Shown: positions 1 to 9,593, counted from the first letter of the stretch. The stretch is 25,443 nucleotides of DNA from an uncultured Desulfobulbaceae bacterium (GCA_947258675.1 CAMYJP010000006.1:5067-30509), one strand, 5' to 3'. Translations and numbers: made by a program. Notes: generated by a model not told the origin, from the sequence alone.

Positions 1-159
1 TGTCTGCATGATCAAAAGTTTCCGGTTTTCAAGTAATTCTTAGGCTGCCGGTGGTAGATAATGTTAGCAAAGTAATTTATAAAAGCCATCATTCCATCTC
101 ATTTTTTGAGAGCGTAATACAATAAATAACAGGCTTCCATTACTCTAAAATTATTTTGC

Positions 160-1827
160 TCATTTTTTTGGAGTAATTGGGCATCTATTATAATAGCTCC
201 GTAAGGAATTTATCTCATCTTTTTTTCGGGTTTCGCTCCATCCCATCTCTTTTGCCATGAAATCTGCAGAAAAGCTAATGGTCTCATCCTTAGGTTTTCT
301 CGATGATCCAATGTCTGAGCGCCGAAGGAGTAGATCGGACAGATGGTATACAAACTCATTTTTTATGCAATAGTCCAATTCTGCCTTAATGGCTTCTTTA
401 GAGCCTGGAATTAAATGGCCGAGTTCGGTATCACCATGGATCAATTTCTCGATGTCAAGATATTTTGTGCCATAATTTAATGATAGATGCCTTATTGTCT
501 CTTTACTTAGTTTATTTTGTCTGTCAATTACTCCTTGAATGAATTTATCAATATTTCCAATACCAGCACCAGATCGCAAACGATTTTCTCTATTTTTCGA
601 ACGTAGGGTACGGCATAACTTCTCGGAGACTATGTTGATTGTTTTGGCGGCAACGTTCCTCGCCGTCGTATATTTTACTCCAAGTACCGAAATAAAGCCA
701 CTGGGTCCACCATTGAGAAAATGATCAATCAGAGAATAGTTGTTTTTTAAAACAAAATTTTTATTGCCTTCAACCGGATTTATAGGCACCAATCCTGAAT
801 GAACAAAGCAAACTTCATCTTCTTGAATATCGGCATCAGGCAATAACCGCTGAACCTGCCCGATACATTTAAAATATTCTTCTTCTGTAAGGGCAGTTTC
901 TTCTGGCGAGGTATTGTGCACAAAATACCAGGTGCCAATCATAGTCGACCCGCGCCAGGGAACAAAAAATAAGAACCGATTCGATTGAAAATAATCATCT
1001 ACCGGAGGACTTGAGTCCTTCAAACCAAAAGCGCAATCAGACAACTTTCTTGGAATTATGAGGTTTACAGCTTTGGCAAAATGAAATTGCGGTTTTTTTT
1101 GATCAACGCTAATTCCATCACAAACGTTATTAATCCAGGGCCCAGAAGCATTTACTACCAATTTACCGAGAATCTCCAATTTTTCTCGACATAATTTATC
1201 AAAGGCTTGAATTCCGACCACACGTCCCTTTCTTATTATCAGATCCTGAAATTCCAGATAATTGAACGCGTCTGCACCACACTCAATAGCGGATAAGATG
1301 AACTCAAGCGCCAACCTCACCGAATTATAGTTTAATGCATCGTACCAAAGAGCACCTCCGGTTATACCTGAAAGGTTTAAAACCGGAATCAGAGTATATA
1401 GTTTATCTTTAGATAGAATTTTACCTGGTGGTATTGATTCATTCCTATAATTTTTGTTGCCGACACAAATTAATTTATACAACTTAAGGGCTGCAAACAT
1501 AGCCAGTTTGCCATTTTTTATTTGCTGATAGGTCGGAATAACGCATGGCAAGGGCTGAACTAAATGCGGAGCGATTTTCAATAATCTTTTTTGCTCATCA
1601 GCGGATTCTCGAATACGTTTTAAATCAAAGGATTGCAAATATCGTAGACCGCCGTGAATTATTTTCAAACTGTTTGCAGAGGTTGCGCTGCAGAAATCTC
1701 CTTTTTCAACCAAAATGGTGGACAAACCTCTCAGAGTCGCTTCCCATAACAACGTGGCTCCATATATTCCACCTCCAACAATGATTAAATCATATTCGTT
1801 TTTAATGTTTTTCAATCTATTGGACAT
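160..1827 (-). CDS. GlpD-like FAD-dependent oxidoreductase (glycerol-3-phosphate dehydrogenase family)
   Basis: The 555-residue protein opens with a dinucleotide-binding Rossmann motif (GGGIYG, residues 18-23) after a hydrophobic strand, followed by an acidic residue near position 41 and a HGGLRYL segment. This order is typical of aerobic GlpD/GlpA flavoproteins, which oxidise glycerol-3-phosphate to dihydroxyacetone phosphate and pass electrons to quinone at the membrane. The length fits full GlpD with its C-terminal helical domain. It is the last gene of the polysaccharide cluster, 47 bp after the amidohydrolase-like gene, so it may act on a glycerol-phosphate or sugar-alcohol precursor of the surface polymer rather than in glycerol catabolism; that is inference. 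The ATG start is clear, but no strong ribosome-binding site is visible. Confidence 0.88.
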   Translation of the reverse strand: MSNRLKNIKNEYDLIIVGGGIYGATLLWEATLRGLSTILVEKGDFCSATSANSLKIIHGGLRYLQSFDLKRIRESADEQKRLLKIAPHLVQPLPCVIPTYQQIKNGKLAMFAALKLYKLICVGNKNYRNESIPPGKILSKDKLYTLIPVLNLSGITGGALWYDALNYNSVRLALEFILSAIECGADAFNYLEFQDLIIRKGRVVGIQAFDKLCREKLEILGKLVVNASGPWINNVCDGISVDQKKPQFHFAKAVNLIIPRKLSDCAFGLKDSSPPVDDYFQSNRFLFFVPWRGSTMIGTWYFVHNTSPEETALTEEEYFKCIGQVQRLLPDADIQEDEVCFVHSGLVPINPVEGNKNFVLKNNYSLIDHFLNGGPSGFISVLGVKYTTARNVAAKTINIVSEKLCRTLRSKNRENRLRSGAGIGNIDKFIQGVIDRQNKLSKETIRHLSLNYGTKYLDIEKLIHGDTELGHLIPGSKEAIKAELDYCIKNEFVYHLSDLLLRRSDIGSSRKPKDETISFSADFMAKEMGWSETRKKDEINSLRSYYNRCPITPKK

Positions 1828-1874
1828 ATTAAAACAAACGAAAAATAGTAGATATTACGATTAAATTACAAAAA

Positions 1875-2681
1875 TCAGGTTCTGAAACGCAGGGCAAGTT
1901 GATTTCTAAAAAAAGCAAAAAAACGCTCGGATTGGCCATATGGATGATAATTTATTAAGGGATTTAAAATCAAGCCCTTTAACGAGTTTGTCGGTTTTTC
2001 ATCGACTAGTGAAGTGTTCAGTGAAAATCCAAAACTCCCCACTCTGGCGCATTCTGCTGCTAAGGGGAGTGGGTCACTGCCAGGGAAAATACCGATCCCT
2101 CGGTGCTTTGCAAGTCGAAAAAGATGAGGTTTCGGCCAAAAAAAAGGGCGGTTTCCATTATCCCCAAGATATACTGAAGTATTATTATTGTCGATTATGT
2201 CCTTTACAATTCTGCCTCTACCCCCTAACCATTTACCAACCCCCCATGGAAGTATTGGCAAGTCGTCATTATCATTTATCTTTTCAATAACAGCATAAAT
2301 TGATTCTCCATCTCTAAATCTATTTGGAGTACCTATAGCTAACACCTCAAGGCCTTCTGCAGATACGATCTGACGACCAGCAATTAAACTAAGTTTTTTT
2401 GATTCATCAGATTTAGCATAAAGCGAGCAGTTTTCATCAGTGTGATAAAATTTCCATTTTCCTGATGTTTTCCCATCTGGGAGTTCTGTGCCGTCTGCAT
2501 AGTTCCAAAGGTGATGAAACCAATTGTCTTTTGAGTTCTCGGCTAAAAGTAAAATTCCGCTAAAATCGTTGCCGAAACCCAGTTGGTTGGCGGCGAATTT
2601 GAAATTAAAATGGGCTGAGTCGAAGAATTTTTCTAGGTCATAACAATCGTAAATGTGGACGTGGGCGTCTATTAGGAGCAT
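1875..2681 (-). CDS. Amidohydrolase/PHP-like metal-dependent hydrolase, function unknown
   Basis: The 268-residue protein begins with DAHVHIYD, an HxH metal-binding start (His7, His9) typical of the amidohydrolase and PHP superfamilies. Near residue 205 it has FPGSDPLPL, which could supply the conserved Asp ligand at the end of the barrel. The middle (SIYAVIEKI, ILPWGVGKWL, GDNGNRP) looks like a TIM-barrel protein but does not let me name a substrate. It lies directly upstream of the GlpD-like gene and probably shares its transcript. A 420-bp gap separates it from the B12 radical-SAM gene, so these last two genes may have their own promoter. Superfamily assignment is fairly secure; reaction unknown. 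Confidence 0.72.
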   Translation of the reverse strand: MLLIDAHVHIYDCYDLEKFFDSAHFNFKFAANQLGFGNDFSGILLLAENSKDNWFHHLWNYADGTELPDGKTSGKWKFYHTDENCSLYAKSDESKKLSLIAGRQIVSAEGLEVLAIGTPNRFRDGESIYAVIEKINDNDDLPILPWGVGKWLGGRGRIVKDIIDNNNTSVYLGDNGNRPFFWPKPHLFRLAKHRGIGIFPGSDPLPLAAECARVGSFGFSLNTSLVDEKPTNSLKGLILNPLINYHPYGQSERFFAFFRNQLALRFRT

Positions 2682-3101
2682 AGTAATAATTCATAGCTGA
2701 CAGCTGAGAGTTCATAGCGAGAAACTGCCGGCATGGATGCTAATACAGTTTCAGGGTTCAGAGGTTCGACAAAAAGGGTTAAAAGCCAGAAGAAAAGAAA
2801 AAGGGGGTCTGCTCTTGACTCTTGTTTCGCTGAAGCTGGGCGGCTTGGAAGCTGGAAAGCCAGAAAGCCATGAGCTGATATCCTTCATTTAGCCTTAGAT
2901 TTCTTTTTTTGGCAAATGTCGAGTTGCGTTATATACCTGAAAGGCTGGTTCATCTGCAGGTTTCCAAACATTCAACTTATGGGTCTGGGCTTTTTACAAA
3001 ACCATCAACCACCAACAGTCAATTAAAGAGTTAATTTTTTTTGGCTGAAGGGATGTTTTTTCTCTTTGCCTGTCAGCCGTCCTTTTGGATGGATAAGTAT
3101 T
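2682..3101. other. Gene-free spacer with repeat-like fragments
   Basis: This 420-bp gap has no credible reading frame. It contains low-complexity, repeat-like stretches: two TTCATAGC-type motifs around CAGCTGAC near 2690-2720, and an alternation of GCTTGGAAGCTGG and AAAGCCAGAAAGCC near 2850-2870. It may carry the promoter of the downstream hydrolase/GlpD-like pair, but I cannot point to convincing -35 and -10 boxes. Confidence 0.5.
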
Positions 3102-4583
3102 TTAATGGGTGACCTTTATCTTTTCCTCAGATGATATCTCTTGAAACCACCGGGTCACCTTTAAAACCGCTGAACCTAATTTCCTTTCGAAAGCTGGGGA
3201 TATCTTGTAGCTGATATAAAAAAACCAATATAGGTACCATCTCATGCTGAAGAACTTCTGGCGATCCTTACCGAATTTCATGTGAAAGCTGTAAATCTTT
3301 TCGAGCGCGGCTTCTATCATCCTTTCTTTAGAATGTTCTAACCTGAAAAATGAAAATTTTGATAGTTTATGGCCCCTAGCGATTCGCATTGTGTCTTGCC
3401 ATTTAATTCCGTCACGTTTCAGCCACCAGTTCTCAAGTCTATATTCATCCTTATATTTTTCGTAGATTTCAGTACCTGGATATGGAACAATTGGACTGAC
3501 TTGATAACCGCTATCGTTGAATTCTAAAACGTGTTTTAGTGTAGCCTGTATGGATTCTTCCGTTTCCCAAGGGAATCCCAATATGTAGTTTGTCCTATAT
3601 CGAATCTCCGCTTCTTTAGTCAATGAAAGAGATTTTTTTATCGTATTTAAGGTGATACCCTTTTTAAGGATTTTAAAAGAGTTGTCATCTCCATGTTCAA
3701 TGCCAAAATTTATTAAAAAACAACCTGCCTTTTTCATCATTGAAAGTATGTTCTCATTAACGGAATTAATCCTGGAAAAACAAGACCACTGAATATTCAA
3801 TTCATTTTCTAAAATCTGATGGCATGTTTCTTCAACCCTGGCAGCGTTGGCTGTAAAAGTATCATCTGAGAATGTAAATCGGTTAATGCCGAATCGATTC
3901 TTTAGATATTTAATCTCTTCAATCACATTAGATGGATTTCGAAATCTATACCTGCGTCCCATAACCATATTCGAGCAATAAACGCATAACGACGGACACC
4001 CCCGGCTTGATAGAATATTTCCAAATGGCTCTGCATCCATTTGACCTGAATAGTTTGCGCGATTAAAAAGCTCTTTAGCTGGAAATGGAATACAATCCAG
4101 ATCTTTTATCAATCGCATGAGATCATTATGAATAATCTTATTTCCATTGCAGTAGCTTAAACCAGGAATGGTATTGACAGATCTTTCCTCTCTAATATGC
4201 TCAATTAATCTGGAAAATGATATTTCCCCCTCACCACGAACAACAAATTTAGCTCCAAAATTAAATGGTTCCTCTGGAACTACAGTAGGATGTGGACCTC
4301 CTACTACGACTGGAACTTGTATCAAAGATAGTGTTTTTAGCAGTTTATATGCTCTTTTAGCAAAATCAGTATATATACTGACACCTATTATATCTGGCTT
4401 ATAATCTTCTACAGTACCGAGAATATCATTATCGGTGTTACTTGCCTTAATCGCATCAGCATCTACTACCTTGACATCGCATTCTGCATTTTTTGCCACT
4501 GCAGCGATATATGCAAGACCTAGTGGAACATCTGTCGTTGTGTTGGAAAAATTTGGATTTATTAGTAAAAATTTCAATTTCAT
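3102..4583 (-). CDS. B12-binding-domain radical SAM protein
   Basis: The 493-residue protein has the two-part layout of cobalamin-binding radical-SAM enzymes. Residues 1-135 form a Rossmann-like B12-binding region (LLINPNF, PDIIGVSIYTDF, VVVGGPHPT, VRGEGE). A radical-SAM barrel follows with the CxxxCxxC cluster at Cys196, Cys200 and Cys203 (RGCPSLCVYCSN) and a GIEHGDD segment. Such enzymes use SAM and methylcobalamin for methylations or related radical chemistry; the substrate is not visible. No DxHxxG B12 ligand motif is evident, which is common in this class. The C-terminal region holds an aromatic stretch (WYLYWFFYISY). The gene follows FemAB-like paralogue 1 after a 210-bp gap and is probably co-transcribed with it. 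ATG start; weak ribosome-binding site. Confidence 0.87.
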   Translation of the reverse strand: MKLKFLLINPNFSNTTTDVPLGLAYIAAVAKNAECDVKVVDADAIKASNTDNDILGTVEDYKPDIIGVSIYTDFAKRAYKLLKTLSLIQVPVVVGGPHPTVVPEEPFNFGAKFVVRGEGEISFSRLIEHIREERSVNTIPGLSYCNGNKIIHNDLMRLIKDLDCIPFPAKELFNRANYSGQMDAEPFGNILSSRGCPSLCVYCSNMVMGRRYRFRNPSNVIEEIKYLKNRFGINRFTFSDDTFTANAARVEETCHQILENELNIQWSCFSRINSVNENILSMMKKAGCFLINFGIEHGDDNSFKILKKGITLNTIKKSLSLTKEAEIRYRTNYILGFPWETEESIQATLKHVLEFNDSGYQVSPIVPYPGTEIYEKYKDEYRLENWWLKRDGIKWQDTMRIARGHKLSKFSFFRLEHSKERMIEAALEKIYSFHMKFGKDRQKFFSMRWYLYWFFYISYKISPAFERKLGSAVLKVTRWFQEISSEEKIKVTH

Positions 4584-4793
4584 CCTATTAAAATAAACGG
4601 TAGATTAAATTCTTAATCTAATATATTCAGCTGGTTTTGCATTGCAAAATTCATTTCTAGGGAGGAAACAATGCCATAGGAAAAAAGATTTTTAGTTTTA
4701 AGGTGTTTCAAAAAGTACGCTCTGACGTTATGTGTCAGTTTGATGGAACAGGTGCATATGAATGCGGGTTTTAGCCCTTTCAAAATAGCATAA

Positions 4794-6050
4794 TTAGGTA
4801 CAGCAAAAGGCATTTTGAGGTTGTGATATATTGCTTAAGTCAATAAGTTTTATCATCGGAAAATTTTTCTGCGCCCATGTACCAGTGCCTTCGTAAAATC
4901 CCAGGCAAGAAAAGACTTTCAAACATTTTATACCGTCTGAAAAGTAGGATTTTATAATTTTCTCAAGATCACCTTTAGACACTTTTTGATTATCAACAAG
5001 TAATTTTCCAACAAGATCTGAGCCTTCCCGTTCAATGAAGTGATTATGAGTAAAAAAACTTTTCACAGCATTATTGAACTTCATCGGTTTTAGGAAAATT
5101 TCACCCCAAGGATTAGCACTCCTTTGCACGTAGGTTCCCCATTTACGCTTATACCGAAAAAGTCCGTTATTTAATAAGGGACGAGTTCCCAGAAAATCTA
5201 TTTCATGACAGCCGCTTTCATAGCCATACATAATAGTAAAATAATACATTGCACTGAAAACTCCTTTGAATATATCACCTCTAATACAAGCCGGGACTCC
5301 TACCCATACATATGCCAAACGTTCAGCTGACTGATAGAATAATACAGCAGCCAATATTTTATCGTTCCGGATTATTTGCATCAATTCACCTTTTCGACAT
5401 TGACGCATGAATTTCCATTCCGGTTCGATGATAGCCGCATCCCCAAATCTTTTCTTGATGTATGGAATGTGCATATGATGATAAAAAGACTTATAATCAT
5501 CTTCAGACCTTGTAATCTTATAAGTAAAACCGTATTTACGCACTTTCCTCAGATCCGTTCTTTTAGTATTCTTACGGAAACTATTTAATACTTCTTCCCA
5601 TGTATCCGGAACTTTATATTTTTGCCGTATCCATCGAGGGACTCGAATGAATTCCGCACGTGGTAGAGTTTTGCAATAAAGTAACTCGACATCGGTAAAT
5701 ATTATGTCAACAGTGTTTTTATATTTATCAACCAAAGATCTTACGCGTAGTGAATTAATTTTTTTATATTTTGTCTTGACTTCAAATGAGGAGTACATTT
5801 CACCAATGATAAAGGAATAATTATCATAACCACCAATATATAAGGTCTTCATAGGCTCATCCGTATGTTTTTCACTGCCCATAATTATTGAAACATCAAT
5901 TTTGTAGAAGCGGATAGATCCTGTTAGTTCCCATAAGTACTCGAGAAATCCGCCTACTTTTTTTCGGGTTTTCGTAAAAAATCCGATCTGACCAGTCCAC
6001 TCAGGTTTTGTCGGGCTTATCTGGACATTTGTATTTTCTATCCTAACCAT
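4794..6050 (-). CDS. FemAB/GNAT-like acyltransferase, paralogue 1
   Basis: A protein of about 418 residues with a GNAT/FemAB-like architecture: a variable N-terminal half, then a core containing VPDTWEEVLNSFRK, FYHHMHIPYIKK, GDAAIIEPE, a strand pair (LAAVLFY, LAYVWVG) and IDFLGTRPLLNNG followed by YKRKWGTYV. These motifs match the acetyltransferase-like fold seen in FemAB-like proteins of exosortase-associated polysaccharide loci, which join acyl or aminoacyl groups to amines. The gene overlaps the 3' end of the radical-SAM/SPASM gene, indicating translational coupling. I chose ATG at 6050; a TTG nine bases upstream (6059) is also in frame. It is clearly paralogous to the gene at 8264-9511. 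The acyl donor and acceptor are unknown. Confidence 0.8.
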   Translation of the reverse strand: MVRIENTNVQISPTKPEWTGQIGFFTKTRKKVGGFLEYLWELTGSIRFYKIDVSIIMGSEKHTDEPMKTLYIGGYDNYSFIIGEMYSSFEVKTKYKKINSLRVRSLVDKYKNTVDIIFTDVELLYCKTLPRAEFIRVPRWIRQKYKVPDTWEEVLNSFRKNTKRTDLRKVRKYGFTYKITRSEDDYKSFYHHMHIPYIKKRFGDAAIIEPEWKFMRQCRKGELMQIIRNDKILAAVLFYQSAERLAYVWVGVPACIRGDIFKGVFSAMYYFTIMYGYESGCHEIDFLGTRPLLNNGLFRYKRKWGTYVQRSANPWGEIFLKPMKFNNAVKSFFTHNHFIEREGSDLVGKLLVDNQKVSKGDLEKIIKSYFSDGIKCLKVFSCLGFYEGTGTWAQKNFPMIKLIDLSNISQPQNAFCCT

Positions 6051-7134
6051 AGTTTTCAAAATCCCACAGACCTCTGAGGCATTCTACTTTTTTCACCCTT
6101 TGAATCCAGCATCCTCCGCTACAGGCACTTCGGTGGATGCAGGTGGAACATTTTTCTTCTAGCCTTGCGTGTCGAAATTTTCCGAATCCGTGTTTCCATA
6201 TTTCCTTGAACGGCTTCTCCTGAATATTGCCTTCAGAGTATTTCCTATTGTCATCAACCTGGCAGGGCACAATATCACCACGCGGAGTGATTGCACAAAA
6301 AGTTAGTCCTGCATGGCAAAAGAAAGGCCACAGGTTTAATATATTATCCCAGCATCCAAGATACCCCATCTCCTCTGAAATAGTTACATTAAAAAATTTT
6401 CTTGCTTTTTCGATATATTGAAATAGCCTTAATGTTCTTTCTGCTGAAAGACCAAATTGATTATTTTTAGCACGGCCAACAGGTAAAACAGCGCCGAGTC
6501 TCCACCAATTGGCTCCGGATCTTTTTACTTGTTCAAACAAATCTGGCAGCTCATCAAAATTCCCATTATGCACTACAGTGTTAATAACTCGAAGAGGAAT
6601 ATTTATTGAGGTGTAATATTCCATTGCTTCCATGGTTATTTCATAGCCTCCCAAGTATCCGCGGTTTTCATTATGGGTATTCTCCATTCCATCAATACTT
6701 GTCCAAATATTTTGAAGACCGGCTTGCTTAATCTCTTTTTTGAATTTTTTAAAAAGCAAGCTATTGGTGAAAAATCCTACCTCCATTCCTTGCTTTTTAG
6801 CGTAATGAAGTACCTCAAATAGATCTTTCCGTAGTAACGGCTCCCCTCCAATGACAAAAAACTGTTTAACTTTAAGTTCTCCTAGCTCCTTAACAACCCC
6901 TAAAATTTGATCTGTGCTTAACTCCTCAGATTTAATCTGATTGGCGCTCGCTTCACAGTAAACGCACCTGGAGTTGCAGCGGTTTGTAGCAATCCAGTTT
7001 ACGTATACCGGGCCTGGCCTGATACTGGTTTTTCGAATGAAGTTTACATAATAGCGTTTTAGTGTGAAGTAGTTATTTTTAAAAAAATCTCCAAGAACCG
7101 GGATCTTCTGGATATAATCACTCCAAAAAATCAT
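6043..7134 (-). CDS. Radical SAM/SPASM domain protein
   Basis: The 363-residue protein has a canonical radical-SAM cluster (Cys53, Cys57, Cys60 in NRCNSRCVYC), the GGEP SAM-binding motif at residues 96-99, and a cysteine-rich C-terminal SPASM region: Cys261, 273, 280 and 291, then Cys329, 332, 338, 342 and 352 (CSTCIHRSACSGGC). SPASM proteins carry extra iron-sulfur clusters and often modify peptides or proteins (thioether maturases, sulfatase maturases), though some act on small molecules. The gene overlaps the M23 peptidase gene upstream (17 bp) and FemAB-like paralogue 1 downstream, so all three are probably made together. No precursor peptide gene is recognisable nearby. ATG start. Confidence 0.9.
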   Translation of the reverse strand: MIFWSDYIQKIPVLGDFFKNNYFTLKRYYVNFIRKTSIRPGPVYVNWIATNRCNSRCVYCEASANQIKSEELSTDQILGVVKELGELKVKQFFVIGGEPLLRKDLFEVLHYAKKQGMEVGFFTNSLLFKKFKKEIKQAGLQNIWTSIDGMENTHNENRGYLGGYEITMEAMEYYTSINIPLRVINTVVHNGNFDELPDLFEQVKRSGANWWRLGAVLPVGRAKNNQFGLSAERTLRLFQYIEKARKFFNVTISEEMGYLGCWDNILNLWPFFCHAGLTFCAITPRGDIVPCQVDDNRKYSEGNIQEKPFKEIWKHGFGKFRHARLEEKCSTCIHRSACSGGCWIQRVKKVECLRGLWDFENYG

Positions 7135-8206
7135 CTTTTTCGCTATCCTTTCGATTAGCCTTATTCTCCCACCATTCTAGAAGGTAATAATAGGGATTGA
7201 CAGGTATACTAGCTGATATGTCATTGTTGAATTCTTGGCCAAAGTGAGAGGGGTTCAGCCTGATCTCAAAATGAAGATGGTCTCCGATAGATTCTTTGAA
7301 CCCGGTATGCCCAGTCAGCCCTATTACCTGTCCCTTCTTTACATGATCTCCGTTAGACACAAGGATTTCAGAAAGATGCAAAAATCGAAATAATATTTTT
7401 TCGCCATCAGGACCGACAACCCCATCACTATAGACATTCACGTGTTTCATGATGGTTTCGCTGTCTGGAGGTGCTTCTTTGTTATAACAGAAGCTAATAC
7501 CATCAACAGGGCTAATTACTTTTTCCGATATCCCGTGGTTTGTCGCGAATATGTCTATTGCACTGTGCATTCCGTATTTGGTTTTATGTAACCAATTACC
7601 ATACTTTTTACGAGTCCATTTGAGCTGTTCTATAACAAACAAACCAACAGCATTCCTCAATATCGGTTTGCTGTTATCCCAAATCGCAAGCCTTAAATCC
7701 TTAAAAAGATTAAAACTCTGGTAAGAATTAAAGGATTTAATCTTGTTAGCTCGTGAAAAAACAAACTTGGTGATTTCTACCCCGATCTTAATTCCGTTCA
7801 CCTCTATAGGTCCAATACCACCTTGGCGGCCATCGATCATACCGCAATAGGCAAAGTGCTCATATCCATCAATATCAAGGGTCACTCTTGTTCTGGGTTT
7901 GGAATAATTAAAACTTTCTCCCTTAATTTCGATTACCCTAATATTGCTCACATCATTATTGCGCTTAATCTGAATAACATCTCCTATATCCAAGTCCATA
8001 TAGTATGGTGTCATTTGATATTCTGGAGTGTTAACGAAGTCTATCTTGTAAATAGCTGATGTTCTATTCAGGTTCTTTTGTTTATTATAATGCTGGATGG
8101 GCACATGGAAAAATATTTTATAAAGTGCGAAAATAAATCCTGTAACCAGGAAAGAAACAAATGCGTACATTTTGAGTGAGTGCATATCGACTTTTATTTT
8201 AAACAC
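7118..8206 (-). CDS. Membrane-anchored M23-family metallopeptidase
   Basis: The 362-residue protein has one N-terminal membrane segment (about residues 13-34) and a periplasmic C-terminal M23/LytM domain. Zinc-site residues are complete: His214 and Asp218 (HSAIDIF), and His310 and His312 (GDHLHFEI), with the typical FLHLSE and HVKKGQVIGLTGHTG segments between them. Active M23 enzymes cut peptidoglycan cross-bridges, or other glycine-rich peptides. Residues 40-200 form a family-specific region that I do not recognise. The start is uncertain: GTG at 8206, or an in-frame ATG at 8185. It sits between FemAB-like paralogue 2 and the SPASM gene, overlapping the latter by 17 bp. A role in cell-wall remodelling around export of the surface polymer is inference. 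Confidence 0.88.
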   Translation of the reverse strand: MFKIKVDMHSLKMYAFVSFLVTGFIFALYKIFFHVPIQHYNKQKNLNRTSAIYKIDFVNTPEYQMTPYYMDLDIGDVIQIKRNNDVSNIRVIEIKGESFNYSKPRTRVTLDIDGYEHFAYCGMIDGRQGGIGPIEVNGIKIGVEITKFVFSRANKIKSFNSYQSFNLFKDLRLAIWDNSKPILRNAVGLFVIEQLKWTRKKYGNWLHKTKYGMHSAIDIFATNHGISEKVISPVDGISFCYNKEAPPDSETIMKHVNVYSDGVVGPDGEKILFRFLHLSEILVSNGDHVKKGQVIGLTGHTGFKESIGDHLHFEIRLNPSHFGQEFNNDISASIPVNPYYYLLEWWENKANRKDSEKDDFLE

Positions 8207-8263
8207 GCTATTATAGTGCCACTAAAATTGAGCGCGTAGCTTCAGCATAGAGTATGAAACAAA

Positions 8264-9511
8264 TCACAACCGGCAAAAATCTTCTTCAGGGTGCAAGCAA
8301 TTGCTTAGATCAAAAATTCTCAATTTCTTCGAGTGCTTTCGTGCAGCTTTTAAAACTCCATCCTCAAGCCCCGATAAGGCAAATATTTTTAAATGATCTA
8401 GTCTCTGCGAATAATATCTTTTTTCTATATACTCAAGATCTCGTGCATTTAGTTGACGGTTATTTAAAAGTATTCTACCCACAAGCTTCTTTCCATTTCT
8501 GGTTATAAAGTGATGATGAGACAGAAAATTAATAACGGGTATATTAAATTTTAAAGGCCTCAAAAGGATATCTCCCATGGGCATACAGCCATTCTCTACG
8601 TATGTTCCCCATTTACGTTTATATTGAAATACTCCATCGTTGAGTAAAGGACGACTTGGGCCGAAATCTATGGTATGGTTGCCGTTTTCATAGCCGTAAC
8701 GTATAATGAAATAATCAATTGCGTCAGAGGCTCCTTTTAACATTTCAGGTTCAACATTATCAGGAGCTCCAACCCATTCAATGGACAAGCGACCTTTATC
8801 ATTCAGTAAAGAAGCCAATACTATTTTTTCGTAATGTAAAAGCTGAATCAACTGGGCATTATTACTTTTTTTTAAGAAGCTCTTTTCCGGAACTATGATT
8901 GCTTCATCTCCGTACATTTTCTTTATGTAAGGTGTGTACATATGGTGATAAAAATTTTTTATGTCTTTTTCTGAATTTGATATATTGTAAGTATAACCGT
9001 GTTTAAGTATTCTTCTCATTTCTTTCCGGGTGCTTTTTCGAAAGCTATTTAGCACATTTTCCCATGTATCCGGAACTTTAAATCTTTGTTTTACCCATTG
9101 AGGTATTTTAATATACTGTTCCCTCGGAAGCATTTTGAAAACCAGGAGACCAACATCAATTACGACCAGATCCACAGTACTCCTATATTTTTTTATCCAG
9201 CTCCTTATGTTTAACCCTTTAGTGTTTCGGCATCTTTCAATAATGCTGAATTTAGAGTACATTCTATTAAAAATAAAAGAAAAGCTATCGAATTTACCAA
9301 TATATAGGACCTTGAGATGATGTTTTGAGTATTTTTCATTCCCTTCCAGAACCACAACATCAAATCCATATAATCGGGCAGAGCGTGATAACTCCACTAA
9401 ACCTTCTAAAACCAGCTCTGCATAAGACAGCATTGTCCAAAAAAAATTTATCTTAAGGTCGATTTTATTCATGACCGAGGTAAAGGGCATTCTCATTTCG
9501 TCAGCATTCAT
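8264..9511 (-). CDS. FemAB/GNAT-like acyltransferase, paralogue 2
   Basis: The 415-residue protein is collinear with the protein encoded at 4794-6050. Shared landmarks in order are LYIGKFDSFSFI, VPDTWENVLNSFRK, FYHHMYTPYIKK, GDEAIIVPE, IDFGPSRPLLNDG and YKRKWGTYV, and both end with a similar DLSN segment. The function is presumably aminoacyl or acyl transfer to an amine on a glycan or peptide. The two copies bracket the M23 peptidase and SPASM genes, suggesting they modify related but different substrates. The N-terminal 80 residues differ from paralogue 1, so substrate recognition may differ. ATG at 9511 is used; ATGs at 9496 and 9490 are alternatives. The gap to the upstream decarboxylase gene is 82 bp. 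Confidence 0.8.
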   Translation of the reverse strand: MNADEMRMPFTSVMNKIDLKINFFWTMLSYAELVLEGLVELSRSARLYGFDVVVLEGNEKYSKHHLKVLYIGKFDSFSFIFNRMYSKFSIIERCRNTKGLNIRSWIKKYRSTVDLVVIDVGLLVFKMLPREQYIKIPQWVKQRFKVPDTWENVLNSFRKSTRKEMRRILKHGYTYNISNSEKDIKNFYHHMYTPYIKKMYGDEAIIVPEKSFLKKSNNAQLIQLLHYEKIVLASLLNDKGRLSIEWVGAPDNVEPEMLKGASDAIDYFIIRYGYENGNHTIDFGPSRPLLNDGVFQYKRKWGTYVENGCMPMGDILLRPLKFNIPVINFLSHHHFITRNGKKLVGRILLNNRQLNARDLEYIEKRYYSQRLDHLKIFALSGLEDGVLKAARKHSKKLRIFDLSNCLHPEEDFCRL

Positions 9512-9593
9512 ATGTTGATCATCACAATATTCTTTGCATTTCTAATTCTACTTGTTAGAAATGCTGTGTATCTGAAAGGTGATGATAAAATCA

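Noticed and set aside
1940..2290. A 116-codon forward frame inside the amidohydrolase-like gene
   Set aside because: Antisense shadow of a gene with clear motifs on the other strand.
4613..4813. A 66-codon minus-strand frame between the two radical-SAM-linked genes, considered as a precursor peptide or small gene
   Set aside because: It overlaps the end of the FemAB-like gene, lacks a ribosome-binding site, and has no leader-like or repeat motif. It may be part of an interspersed repeat. No support for coding.
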